64,000 nt of DNA. It comes from Streptomyces sp. MUM 2J (GTDB lineage: Bacteria; Actinomycetota; Actinomycetes; Streptomycetales; Streptomycetaceae). Location of the stretch: NCBI RefSeq assembly GCF_022414535.1, contig NZ_JADWYM010000014.1, positions 80,486-144,485 on the forward strand, given 5' to 3'. This document shows positions 44,904 to 53,288 of the stretch, one piece after another; position 1 is the stretch's first letter, and every line of letters begins with the position of its first letter. Position numbers and translations under genes: made by a program. Under the pieces are notes generated by a model. The model did not search any database. It was not told where the DNA came from and worked only from the letters and a program-made list of their open reading frames with translations.

Positions 44904-45272
44904 TCAGCGGGCCGGGATCGGCTGGGTGAGGTTCACGGGGTTGCCGTCGGGGTCTTGGATGTGGGCGACGCGCTGTCCCCACGGCATGTCGTTGGGGCCA
45001 CTGCGGACCGAGCCGCCCAGCGCCGTCACCCGGCCGAGCGTCTCGTCGACGTCGTCGACAGCGATGCTGAGCAGGATCCGCGGCGCCGCTCCAGTCCCCG
45101 GGTTCGCCTTGGCCACCAGCCCGAGGTCGGTGTCGCCGATGCGCAAGCCGAGGTAGAAAGCCGGGCCTTCCGCTGGCACTCGGAAGATCTCCTCAGCGCC
45201 GAACAATTTCGTATAGAAGCCGAGCAGAACGTCCTGGTCGGCAGTCACGATCACTGGCTGGATAGTGGACAT
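44904..45272 (-). CDS. VOC (glyoxalase/bleomycin-resistance fold) protein
   Basis: 122 aa. Two beta-alpha-beta-beta-beta modules: MSTIQPVIVTADQDVLLGFYTKLFGAEE and ILLSIAVDDVDETLGRVTALGGSV ... VAHIQDPDGNPVNLTQP, the classic VOC end with a metal-ligand Glu replaced by Asn in GNPVNLTQ. These small proteins are isomerases, dioxygenases or drug-binding proteins. ATG 45272 follows AGGAG by 5 nt. It lies inside the inverted-repeat unit as a likely passenger. Confidence 0.8.
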   Translation of the reverse strand: MSTIQPVIVTADQDVLLGFYTKLFGAEEIFRVPAEGPAFYLGLRIGDTDLGLVAKANPGTGAAPRILLSIAVDDVDETLGRVTALGGSVRSGPNDMPWGQRVAHIQDPDGNPVNLTQPIPAR

Positions 45273-45344
45273 CGCACTCCTGTCGAGAACGGGCGTGTCG
45301 CTGGGTAGACCGTTCGAGGACGGTCAACTCATCGGCAAACCACC

Positions 45345-45449
45345 CCGCCGGACGATCTACACGCCAGACTGCCGCCCACGACCAGCACGAGCACCCCGAA
45401 ACGACACCACCAGCACCCTGACCAGCCACTTCAAGATGGCGCAGCTTCA
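45345..45449 (-). repeat. Right ~105-bp inverted repeat of the 4.28-kb unit
   Basis: Read on the minus strand it begins TGAAGCTGCGCCATCTTGAA, the same as the left repeat at 41170. Identity is over 90 percent by eye through about 105 bp. Confidence 0.85.
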
Positions 45450-45573
45450 ATGAACTATGCACGATCACAGGCATGTCGAGCATCATCGCGGGCGTATCTG
45501 AGCACGTGTACTCAGGGCACGGCAGCCGTGCGGCGGCGAGGATCGGGGGCACACCGAATGACTGGAGGGGGTC

Positions 45574-45918
45574 ATGAACACGCCTCGCAGGACGAGCCGC
45601 CCTACCACCGTTGTGTGGCCCGGAAGGGTCCGCCTCGCCGCCGCCGCTCTCGCCAGCGCGGCGGCCGTGGTGGCACTTACCGGATGCGCCGGTGTCGCGT
45701 ACAAGGAGGACGTCTGCAGCAGCGGCGAGTACCCCGTCCTGTCCGTGGGCGGTACAGGTTCCGCCTGTGTGTCGGACAAGACAGAGCCTCCGTCGGGATT
45801 CGTGAGATACCCGGAGGGCAAGGTGCCGCAGCAGGTCGACGACAAGTGGGACAAGTACTGGGACACCCACACACTCGACAAGGACGGCCACATCATCGAC
45901 GTCCCGGCTGCCGGCTGA
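45574..45918 (+). CDS. Small lipoprotein, SCO0607-like
   Basis: 114 aa. A basic start, hydrophobic core LAAAALASAAAVVALTGC with a lipobox cysteine, then a short mature domain with CSSGEYPVLSVGGTGSACVSDKTEPPSGFVRYPEGKVPQQVDDKWDKYWDTHTLDKDG. This is the conserved pattern of the SCO0607 family lipoproteins of Streptomyces, which have no known function. GGAGGGGG lies 3-5 nt before ATG 45574. No visible partner gene. Confidence 0.78.
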   Translation: MNTPRRTSRPTTVVWPGRVRLAAAALASAAAVVALTGCAGVAYKEDVCSSGEYPVLSVGGTGSACVSDKTEPPSGFVRYPEGKVPQQVDDKWDKYWDTHTLDKDGHIIDVPAAG

Positions 45919-46400
45919 TCCGGACAGCCCCATCCGGCGGGCGTAGGCGCCGTGTGTCGCATGTCCGGAGAAGCCGGCAGCATCGGTCCCCCCGGAGTGG
46001 ATGCCCTTGGGCAGCAGAGTGGAGCCGGTGGACCCCGTGTGGACCACGGCTCCGCGCCGGTGCGGCTTCTCGCAGACACTTTTGATCGCTGCCGTCACGG
46101 CTACGGCGCCGACGCCTCCACCGACGTTCGAGTCGCCACCAGGAGGTCCCGGCCGTGCGCGTCACCTCGCCGATTCCCGCCTGCTCCCGACGTCGGTTTG
46201 TTCACGGGCCTGTCTCAGATGGACCGAGTCGGCCCTTCGTGGGGTGCGGCGGACCTCGCTCCGAACCCTTGTCGTAGAAGGTTTCCGGCCAATCTCGCGA
46301 GTAAGTCAAATGGCGTGGACTGGCTCTCTCCGGATGCCGTCTACTGGTGGAGCCGATCGTTCGGCAGCACCTTTGCGGGGAGCACGGGGGAGGTCCACCC
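45919..46400. other. 482-bp non-coding region, presumed promoter region of the signalling operon
   Basis: No gene with Streptomyces bias is evident on either strand. It precedes the six-gene operon and should hold its promoter. I cannot assign a convincing -35/-10 pair. The ribosome site GGGGGAGG (46386-46393) belongs to the first gene. Confidence 0.5.
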
Positions 46401-47171
46401 ATGTCAGGGGAAGCCAAGCATCACTGGATCATCGCGCTGGACATCGAGAACTTCAGTCCGCGCCGAGACCCTGTGCAGCGACGAGTTCGGGCCGCGATGT
46501 ACCGCGTTCTCGGCGGCGCGATGGAGCGCGCCGGGCTCGCGGCGGCGGACACCGTGTCCGAGGACCGCGGCGACGGCGTGCTCATGCTCATCCGGTCGTC
46601 CGTGTCACCCGTGCTGATCGCCGGGCCGTTCGTGCGCGAGCTCGACGAGGGGCTCGGTGAATACGCCCAGGAGGCCAACGAGGATCACGCGGTCCGGCTG
46701 CGGATGGCACTGCACCAGGGTCTGGCGGCAAGCGACGAGCACGGTTGGTCGGGCGACGCGGTGAACAACACCTGCCGGATCGTCGACGCCCAGCCGCTGC
46801 GCGACGTCCTCGCCTCCGCCCCGTCGGCGCGGATGGCGTTCGCCGTCTCGGACGAGGTCCATCGCGCGGTGATCCGGCACGGCTACCGGGGGATCGATCC
46901 CGCGGCCTATCTGCCGGTCGGCCTCACCACCAAGCACGGGGAGACGATCAGTACCTGGATCACCGTCCCCGGCTACCCGGCCCCTCCGGGGCTGCCCGAG
47001 TCGGGCCCCGAGCCGCCCTGCGACCGGGAGCCGCCGCCCGCCACGGACGGGCGGCAGAGCACGGCCGCCGGGCGGCCCTCCGTCGTGCAGCACGCGCAGA
47101 CCGTGCAGGGCGACCAGGTCGCCGGGGCCAAGCAGGTGACCGTCCACAACACAGGGAACGTGCGGCTGTGA
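46401..47171 (+). CDS. Class III nucleotidyl-cyclase-like protein (operon gene 1)
   Basis: 256 aa. The fold signature is that of a class III cyclase homology domain: IIALDIENFS (first metal Asp, D14), SEDRGDGVLMLI (second metal Asp, D58) and GDAVNNTCRIVDA with the transition-state Asn122/Arg126 pair. The base-contacting Lys of adenylyl cyclases is replaced by Glu54 and the partner Asp by Gly115, closer to guanylyl-type positions. So it may make cGMP or another cyclic nucleotide, or only bind NTP. A linker (about 195-225, Pro-rich) leads to a terminal tag TVQGDQVAGAKQVTV (234-248) that matches a tag in the next protein. ATG 46401 follows GGGGGAGG by 7 nt. First gene of a six-gene operon. Confidence 0.7.
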   Translation: MSGEAKHHWIIALDIENFSPRRDPVQRRVRAAMYRVLGGAMERAGLAAADTVSEDRGDGVLMLIRSSVSPVLIAGPFVRELDEGLGEYAQEANEDHAVRLRMALHQGLAASDEHGWSGDAVNNTCRIVDAQPLRDVLASAPSARMAFAVSDEVHRAVIRHGYRGIDPAAYLPVGLTTKHGETISTWITVPGYPAPPGLPESGPEPPCDREPPPATDGRQSTAAGRPSVVQHAQTVQGDQVAGAKQVTVHNTGNVRL

Positions 47172-49429
47172 CGGCGGCCGCGGCGGGGGGACCTCCGGCC
47201 GGCGGTGATCCAGGGGGGAGCCGGCCGGCGGCCGGGTCGGGGGGATCCACGGAGGGCGGCGCGTCCGAACCGTTCGCCCCAGGTGCCGGCCAGGAGCCGG
47301 CGAAGGACGGACAGGACGGCCCGCCCCGGGCTCAGCCGATCGCCGGGGGCGAGGCCGGGGAGGAGGCTCCGCCGCCTCCCCAGTCCGGACCCGGCGCGGA
47401 GTCCTACGAGGCGACCGGTCAGCTGGGGCAGGGATCGCAGCGCCGGGGACTGCTGCAGAACGCCGTCGCCAACGTCGAGGGTGACATGGTCGGCGGCGAC
47501 AAGTACGTGGTGGTGCTCGGCGGGCACAGACGCAGGCTGCGGGTGCTGTCCCCGCTCATCGCGGAGCGGGTCCGGTTCGCCTACTGCGCGACCGCCGACC
47601 TGCCCGACGCCCGCGACGCGCTCACCAGACAGCGGCTGCTGATCCTGCGCTCGGCGGCCGGGTACGGCAAGTCCGCGATGGCCGTAAGGCTGCTGCTCGG
47701 CGCGTGCCGGGGTGCGGTCTACCACCTGGACAGCGGGGTCGACTTCGCCTCTCTGGCCGAACAGTTGGAGAACGGCAGCGGGGCCATCGAGCGCGGCGCC
47801 GGCTTCCTGCTGGAGCGGCCCGAGGACATCGGAAACCTCGGCCGGGAAACGTACGAGAAGGTGCAGGGCGCGCTGTCCCAGGCGGACGCGTGGATGGTCG
47901 TCACGGTGGCGGCCGGCGAGCTCGCTGACGGCGAACTGCTGGCCGGTGTGAAGAACCTGACGGATGCCCCGCAGCCCCTGGAGGTCGTGCGCGCGCATCT
48001 GCGCTGGCGGCTGGGGGAGCGCAACGCGGACCGGCTGCTGGCGCGCGAGGACGTGCGCGACATGATCGCCGAGCTGGTGGGCGGCGTCCCAGCCTGTCGG
48101 CAGTCCGGGGATCTCGCCGCCGTGATGATCGAGCAGTACGACCTGCACGGCGGCGTCGACCTGGACCGGCTGCGTGAACACCGGGCCCGGCTGGAGGCGG
48201 AGGACTTCGAGATCTGGGCCGAGGGCCTGAAGGACACCGGCGCGCGCAGCTTCGCCCTCGCCCTGGCGGTGCTCAACGGCCTGTCACGGGAGGACGTCGC
48301 CCAGGCCGCCCGCTCCCTGCGCGAGCGGCTGGAGGACGACGGACCCTACCTCCGGGCGCCCGGGCCCGACGGACGCCCGGTCCGGTCCAGGGACCTGTTC
48401 GAGACGCCCCGGCGGCGGCAGCTGCAGCACCTGCGTGCCCAGGAGCGGGACAAGCCGGGCGGCGAGCCCGGGTTGATCATCGAGTACAAGGACCCCGGGT
48501 ACGCGCGCCGGGTGATCCTGCAGGCCTGGACCCAGTACGAGATCCAGGGTGAACTCCTGGACTGGCTCGGTGAGTTGGTGGTGCACCCGGCGGAGCAGGT
48601 GCGCGTCTACGCGGCTGCCTCCGGGCTCGGGGTGCTGGCCGCCGAGTCCTACGGGTACATCGAACGCCGGGTCCTGGTGCCCTGGGCGCGCAGTGACAGC
48701 GCGCTGCGCCGTACCGCCGTCGCCTATGCGCTCTCCGTGGCCTGCCAGAACCCCTGGGTGCGGGAGCAGGCGACCGCACTGGTGGGCGGCTGGTACGCCG
48801 ACGAGCGGCCCCAGGTGCAGGCGGCCGCGGCCCGGGTGCACGGGTTGGGCGCGGTGTCGGGACGCCCCGTGGAGGAACTCGCCCGGCTGTTCACGGTGGA
48901 CAACGTGACGGTGGCGGTGTCCGCCGGCTGCGCGCTGGCCGATCTGGTCGCCGACGATCCCGACACGGCCGGCTCGGTGCTGCCCATGCTGCGGGACAGG
49001 GCCGGCGACCACCGCGCCGGCCGGGCGGCGGTGCTCGCCTTCCTGATCGTCGCGGCCCAGGTGGTCGTCGAGACGAAGGACGTCGAACCGGGAGCGGCGG
49101 TGCCCGAGTGGCCGACGCTGCTGTACCTGGCGCACCGACGGCCCGAACTGCGCGACTCCTTCGTGTGGTTGTGGCGTGCCGCACTGAACGAGTCCTTCTT
49201 CCACGACGAGGCGGAACAGGTCGTCGGGGACTGGGCGAAGCTGGCCGAACGGGACTCCGAACTCCGCGAGATGTTACGGCTGCTGGTCGGCGCCATCGCC
49301 CACGGCGATCAGCGTTCGGGCCGGATCCTGCGCTCCTGCGCCGACGACTGGGTCCAGCCGGACCGGATCGTCGGGCTGCCCCGGACGGCGGCCGTGGTGC
49401 ACGCGCAGCTCGACCTGGAAGGGGTGTGA
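47168..49429 (+). CDS. P-loop NTPase with helical-repeat C-terminus, STAND-like (operon gene 2)
   Basis: 753 aa. Residues 1-95 are Gly/Pro/Glu-rich and disordered. A tag NVEGDMVGGDKYVVV (102-116) resembles the end of the cyclase-like protein. A P-loop follows (SAAGYGKSAM, 162-171) after the strand RLLILRS. I cannot see a canonical Walker B acid (the candidate strand is WMVVTVAA), so activity is uncertain. From about 420 on, the chain is a series of paired helices (HEAT/armadillo-like), for example VRVYAAASGLGVLAAES and VQAAAARVHGLGAVSGRPVEELARLF. The overall plan (tag, NTPase, superhelical repeats) is that of STAND/AP-ATPase-like sensors of conflict systems. GTG 47168 overlaps the stop of gene 1. 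Confidence 0.7.
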   Translation: MTAAAAGGPPAGGDPGGSRPAAGSGGSTEGGASEPFAPGAGQEPAKDGQDGPPRAQPIAGGEAGEEAPPPPQSGPGAESYEATGQLGQGSQRRGLLQNAVANVEGDMVGGDKYVVVLGGHRRRLRVLSPLIAERVRFAYCATADLPDARDALTRQRLLILRSAAGYGKSAMAVRLLLGACRGAVYHLDSGVDFASLAEQLENGSGAIERGAGFLLERPEDIGNLGRETYEKVQGALSQADAWMVVTVAAGELADGELLAGVKNLTDAPQPLEVVRAHLRWRLGERNADRLLAREDVRDMIAELVGGVPACRQSGDLAAVMIEQYDLHGGVDLDRLREHRARLEAEDFEIWAEGLKDTGARSFALALAVLNGLSREDVAQAARSLRERLEDDGPYLRAPGPDGRPVRSRDLFETPRRRQLQHLRAQERDKPGGEPGLIIEYKDPGYARRVILQAWTQYEIQGELLDWLGELVVHPAEQVRVYAAASGLGVLAAESYGYIERRVLVPWARSDSALRRTAVAYALSVACQNPWVREQATALVGGWYADERPQVQAAAARVHGLGAVSGRPVEELARLFTVDNVTVAVSAGCALADLVADDPDTAGSVLPMLRDRAGDHRAGRAAVLAFLIVAAQVVVETKDVEPGAAVPEWPTLLYLAHRRPELRDSFVWLWRAALNESFFHDEAEQVVGDWAKLAERDSELREMLRLLVGAIAHGDQRSGRILRSCADDWVQPDRIVGLPRTAAVVHAQLDLEGV

Positions 49430-49431
49430 GG

Positions 49432-51156
49432 ATGACCGTCTCACTGATTCTCAACGAGCGGGTGATATCCCGCAGCCGGGTGGGCGAACTGCTCAACCTG
49501 CCGCCCTCGGTGTCGATCGTCTACCCCGTGGAGGGCGGGCCCTTCGAGGTCGAGACCGTCCGCACCTTCGGGCAGCGCTGGTTCGGCAAGAACCGGCCCT
49601 GCTATGTCGTTGACCTCAGCGACCACAGACGTCAGGCGTCCGTCAGCAAGACCCCGCTGACCTGCAAGGACGGTGGACACCGCTTCCATGCCACGATCGA
49701 CATCGGGTTCAGGGTGCACGACCCGGCGATGGTGGTGGCCAGGAACGTACGAGACGCGTTGACGGTTGTCTACGGATACCTCACCGACCGCGTCCGGCTG
49801 CAGGCCGCGCGGTTCGCGATCACCGAGGCCATGGCGGCGCAGCTGGCCGTCAACCAGGAGCTGGACCGGGAGATCCGGCTTCCCGAGGGCATCACCATCT
49901 ACTACTGCAAGGTCCAGGTGGAGCCCGACGAGGCTGCCGCCCGGCACATCCAGGAGCTGGAGGAGGCGCGGCGCCGGGCCAAACTCGGTGTGCACACTCA
50001 CGAGGCCAGACGCTCGGAGACCTACTCCGACGAGGACATCGAGGACATCAGGGCGGCCGGCCGCCGGCGCCGCCAGGCGGAGGAGCGGGCCGTGCTGGAG
50101 AGCACGCGGCTCGACTTCGACAACCTGATCCGCGAGCACCTGGTCCGCCACCCCGAGGAGACCGTGCACGCCCTGGAACTGCTGGCGCGGGTCCGGGAGG
50201 CCGAGGCCACCCAGCACGAGATCCGGGACCAGCGGCACGCCGAGATGGTCAAGTACCTCATCGAGCAGGGCGTCGTACGCGAGGTCGACCTGCCCGGCCT
50301 GCGCAAGGGTGTGCTCGGTCCGAGCACGCCCGGCACCGGAGTCGGGGGTGTACTGGAGCGGCCAGACGCCGGGCAGGCGGCCTCCTTCAGCTCCGGTGCG
50401 ACACCCGGTGACCCGTACTACGCGGCGTCCGCGCCCGCGGCGGCGCAGGGCGGACCCGTGCAGTGGGGCGGTAGTACTCCGGCGCCCGCCGTCGCACCCA
50501 CGAGCGGACTGGTCCCGGTGTACGTCGTCCTGGACACCTCGCAGGCGGCGGCCGGCTGCGTCACCGACCTGGGCAACGCGTTGCGCTCGGTGCAGACGCT
50601 GCTGGCCAACAGCCCCGACGTGGCCGCCGCCGTCCGGCTCTCGGTGATCACCTACGCCGACGGCGCCGACGTGGTGCTGCCGCTCACCGAGGTCTCCTGG
50701 CGCACCGGCGTCCCGGGACTGAACACATCGCCGGGCTGCCGCTACCGGCCGGTGCTGCGGCGGCTGCTGGACCTGGTGCCGTTGGAGACGGAACGGCTGA
50801 AGGAGCAGGTGCCCCGGGTGCTGCGGCCCGTCGTGTTCTTCCTGGCCGTGGGCCAGGCCGAGGACGACACCGAGTGGCCCTCGGTGCATGCCGAGTTGAT
50901 GGCGCACAAGTACTTTCCGCACGTCGTGGCGTGCGGCATCGGAGCGGACCGGGTCCGGGTCGTACAGCGCCTCGCCTCCCGGCCCGAGCTCGGCGTCGTC
51001 GCCGTCGAGGGCGCGGATCTCGCGCAGTCGGCGGTGCAGTTCTCCGTCCTGCTGCAGCAGACGCTGCTGCATCTCGGCCGGAGCGCGATCGCGGGCGGTA
51101 TGGAGTTGAGACTCGACTGCCCGCAGGGCCTTCGGCCCGTCACGCAGGAGCAGTAG
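49432..51156 (+). CDS. SPFH/band-7-like - vWA protein (operon gene 3)
   Basis: 574 aa. Residues about 1-170 follow the SPFH/band-7 pattern (HRFHATIDIGFRVHDPAMVVARNVRDALTVVYGYLTDRV ... EGITIYYCKVQVEPDE), then a charged helical coiled coil (about 175-290), a Gly/Pro/Ser linker, and a vWA domain from about 360 (LVPVYVVLDTSQAAAG). In the vWA MIDAS the DxSxS motif reads DTSQA, lacking the second Ser, so it probably does not hold metal. A stomatin-like part usually oligomerises at membranes; here there is no clear transmembrane helix. ATG 49432 starts 3 bp after gene 2 with AAGGGG 7 nt upstream. Confidence 0.68.
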   Translation: MTVSLILNERVISRSRVGELLNLPPSVSIVYPVEGGPFEVETVRTFGQRWFGKNRPCYVVDLSDHRRQASVSKTPLTCKDGGHRFHATIDIGFRVHDPAMVVARNVRDALTVVYGYLTDRVRLQAARFAITEAMAAQLAVNQELDREIRLPEGITIYYCKVQVEPDEAAARHIQELEEARRRAKLGVHTHEARRSETYSDEDIEDIRAAGRRRRQAEERAVLESTRLDFDNLIREHLVRHPEETVHALELLARVREAEATQHEIRDQRHAEMVKYLIEQGVVREVDLPGLRKGVLGPSTPGTGVGGVLERPDAGQAASFSSGATPGDPYYAASAPAAAQGGPVQWGGSTPAPAVAPTSGLVPVYVVLDTSQAAAGCVTDLGNALRSVQTLLANSPDVAAAVRLSVITYADGADVVLPLTEVSWRTGVPGLNTSPGCRYRPVLRRLLDLVPLETERLKEQVPRVLRPVVFFLAVGQAEDDTEWPSVHAELMAHKYFPHVVACGIGADRVRVVQRLASRPELGVVAVEGADLAQSAVQFSVLLQQTLLHLGRSAIAGGMELRLDCPQGLRPVTQEQ

Positions 51157-51186
51157 AGCGGCTGAACAGCGAAAGGGGAGAAAGGG

Positions 51187-51867
51187 ATGGCCGAGATGCT
51201 CGGGCAGCTGTTGCCCGTGTACGTCCTCGCCGACGAATCGGGCTCCATGGCGAGCTACGTCGGCGACCTCAACGAAGGAATGAAGTCGTTGCACGTCGCG
51301 CTCCTGGGGGAGCCGATGGCCGCCGCCAAGGTGCGTTTCTCCGTGTTGGGCTTCTCCAACAGCGTCGTGGAACACCTGGTGCTGGCCGATCTGAGAAGCG
51401 AGAACGAACTACCACGGCTGTCGGCGGGCGGCGGCACGAACTACGACGCGGCGTTCGCCGCACTGCTGGAGCGCATCCCACAGGACGTGCAGACGCTCAA
51501 GGCTCAGGGATACAAGGTGCTGCGCCCCGCGGTCTTCTTCCTCAGCGACGGCCAGCCGACCTGCGGCGAGGAGTGGCGCCAGACGCACGGCCGGCTCATC
51601 GACCGCAAGGTGACCGGCGCGGCACCCAATGTCATCGCCTTCGGGATCGGCGGGGCGCGGGCCGAGACGATCCTGGCCGTGGCGACCGAGCACAAGTTCG
51701 CGTTCATATCGATCCCAGGTGCCCAACTCGGCGACGCGATCGCCAAGTTCTTCACCGCGCTCACCAAGAGCGTGGTCGAGTCGGCCAGCGCCATGGCCGC
51801 CGGCCAGCCGGCTGAGCTCGCGGTGGAGAAGCCGGAGGGCTTCCGGCTCGCGATCGACGAGGTCTGA
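51187..51867 (+). CDS. vWA domain protein, TerY-like, intact MIDAS (operon gene 4)
   Basis: 226 aa, almost entirely one von Willebrand A domain. MIDAS motifs are complete: DESGSM (D16, S18, S20), T84 in GGGTNYDAA and D121 in FFLSDGQPT. It has the size and layout of TerY-type stand-alone vWA proteins (PVYVLADESGSM ... LRPAVFFLSDGQPT). In TerY-P triads such a vWA protein is combined with a PP2C phosphatase and a kinase, just as in the next two genes. GGGGAGAAAGGG precedes ATG 51187. Confidence 0.85.
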   Translation: MAEMLGQLLPVYVLADESGSMASYVGDLNEGMKSLHVALLGEPMAAAKVRFSVLGFSNSVVEHLVLADLRSENELPRLSAGGGTNYDAAFAALLERIPQDVQTLKAQGYKVLRPAVFFLSDGQPTCGEEWRQTHGRLIDRKVTGAAPNVIAFGIGGARAETILAVATEHKFAFISIPGAQLGDAIAKFFTALTKSVVESASAMAAGQPAELAVEKPEGFRLAIDEV

Positions 51868-51869
51868 CG

Positions 51870-53288
51870 GTGGACAGGTGGTTGCCCCTCCGGCGGAACA
51901 AGAGCCGGGAAGAAGAGCAGCGGGCCACGCCCGAGTCCCCGGACGCCGACACGGCCGGGGACACCGACCGACGCCCCCCCGACCCGCGTCAGGCCGGGGG
52001 CCGGCACACGCCTGCGCCGCGTGGGGGCGGCACGTCACCGCCCTCCGGGTACGTCTCGGAGTATGTGGTGCCCGAGTACCGGGTCGAGGGTTACGTCGTC
52101 CCCGAATACGACGGTCCGGACCTGGAGCCCCCGACGTCCCTCGACCCGGGACGGGGATCGGCCCGGTCCCCCCGGCAGCAAGGCGCCGACCAGGTCCACG
52201 GCATGGAACCGCAGGGTGCGCGGGATCCGCGCGTCGCTCCGCCGCAGCACCCCCCGGCACCGCGGCACGCGCATGTGGACGGGCAGGCCGGCGTTCCGCC
52301 GCGGCACGCCCCGGCACCGCGGCACGGTTCGGCACCGCGGCACGCGGCCCCGGGCACGCCGGAGCCCGGGGCCGGCCGGTCCGCGCCGGACTCCCGGAGC
52401 GGCACGAGCCGGTACCAGCGGGTCGTGCTGGGGACGCCCGCTGCCCACGTGGAGCCCAAGCCGCCGCCCGGCGATCCCTATCGGCCGGACACCCTCTTCG
52501 ACGGGTGGTCGAGCCGGGAGCTGACCGTGCGGCTGGCCTCCGTACGAGGGGACCAGCACCGTTTCGACGGGCGGCCGCGGCAGGACGACGTGGTCGTCGC
52601 CTGGCACGAACCGTCGGCCACGGTCGTCTTCGCCGTGGCCGACGGTGTCTCGGCGGCCGCGCAGTCGCACGTGGGTGCCGCGCTCGTGTGCCGTACGGCG
52701 GTCAACGACCTGCTGGTGCAGCTGGGTGAGGACAGACCGGGCCCCGACTGGACCCGGGTGCTGCAGGCGGCCCGGTACCAACTGCTCATGCGGGTGGCCC
52801 GCGGCCGGGAGCCGGAAGAGGGCGACCTGGCGGAGGCGATCCGGACCCTGGCGACGACCCTGGTGGCGGGCACGGTCGAACCGGCCGAGGACGGCAGGAT
52901 GCACGTCACGCTGGTGCGCGCCGGTGACTCCTCGGCGTGGTGCCTGCACCAGGGCCGCTTCAACCCGCTGCTGAGCGACAAGGACAGCGGCGCCGGCGAG
53001 ATCACCAGCAACGCGGTGGTCGCGCTGCCGCGCCTGTCGACCCGGTCCCGCCCGCTGTCGTACACCCTGCCCGCCGACGGCGTCCTGCTGGTCGGCACCG
53101 ACGGTTTCGGCGATCCGCTCGGCGACGGCTCCGGCATCGTGGGCGACCTGTTCGCGGAGCTGGCGGTGCGCCCGCCGGAGCCCCGGGGTCTGGCCCACCT
53201 GCTGGACTTCTCCCGGGAGACGTTCGACGACGACCGCACGCTGCTCGCCGTCTGGTCCCGGTACGGGCTTCCCGGCGGGGCCCCGTGA
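51870..53288 (+). CDS. PP2C-family protein phosphatase (operon gene 5)
   Basis: 472 aa. A ~200-residue disordered N-terminus is rich in Pro, Arg and His and contains two copies of YVVPEY (65-70 and 75-80) and repeats of a PAPRH/APRHG type. The phosphatase domain (about 225-470) has RQDD then FAVADGVSAAAQSH (metal Asp258), LVRAGDSSAW, LVGTDGFGDPLGDG and DDDRTLLAV, the motif order of PP2C/PPM. So it should remove phosphate from Ser/Thr, most simply on the vWA protein or the kinase next to it. GTG 51870 lies 2 bp after gene 4. Confidence 0.85.
   Translation: MDRWLPLRRNKSREEEQRATPESPDADTAGDTDRRPPDPRQAGGRHTPAPRGGGTSPPSGYVSEYVVPEYRVEGYVVPEYDGPDLEPPTSLDPGRGSARSPRQQGADQVHGMEPQGARDPRVAPPQHPPAPRHAHVDGQAGVPPRHAPAPRHGSAPRHAAPGTPEPGAGRSAPDSRSGTSRYQRVVLGTPAAHVEPKPPPGDPYRPDTLFDGWSSRELTVRLASVRGDQHRFDGRPRQDDVVVAWHEPSATVVFAVADGVSAAAQSHVGAALVCRTAVNDLLVQLGEDRPGPDWTRVLQAARYQLLMRVARGREPEEGDLAEAIRTLATTLVAGTVEPAEDGRMHVTLVRAGDSSAWCLHQGRFNPLLSDKDSGAGEITSNAVVALPRLSTRSRPLSYTLPADGVLLVGTDGFGDPLGDGSGIVGDLFAELAVRPPEPRGLAHLLDFSRETFDDDRTLLAVWSRYGLPGGAP

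Larger units (their letters stand above)
41170..45449. mobile_element. 4.28-kb unit bounded by inverted repeats (IS5-type transposase, wHTH gene, group II intron, VOC gene)
   Basis: Both ends are the same ~105-bp inverted repeat. Inside, left to right: a frameshifted wHTH protein gene, the group II intron, a frameshifted IS5-type DDE transposase, a partial internal copy of the right end, and a minus-strand VOC gene. Flanking bases do not show an obvious target duplication, so whether the whole unit ever moved as one is open. The transposase is broken, so it would now need help in trans. Confidence 0.6.

Noticed and set aside
45919..46400. Overlapping short frames upstream of the signalling operon
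   Set aside because: Translations are low complexity and lack start context; treated as promoter region.
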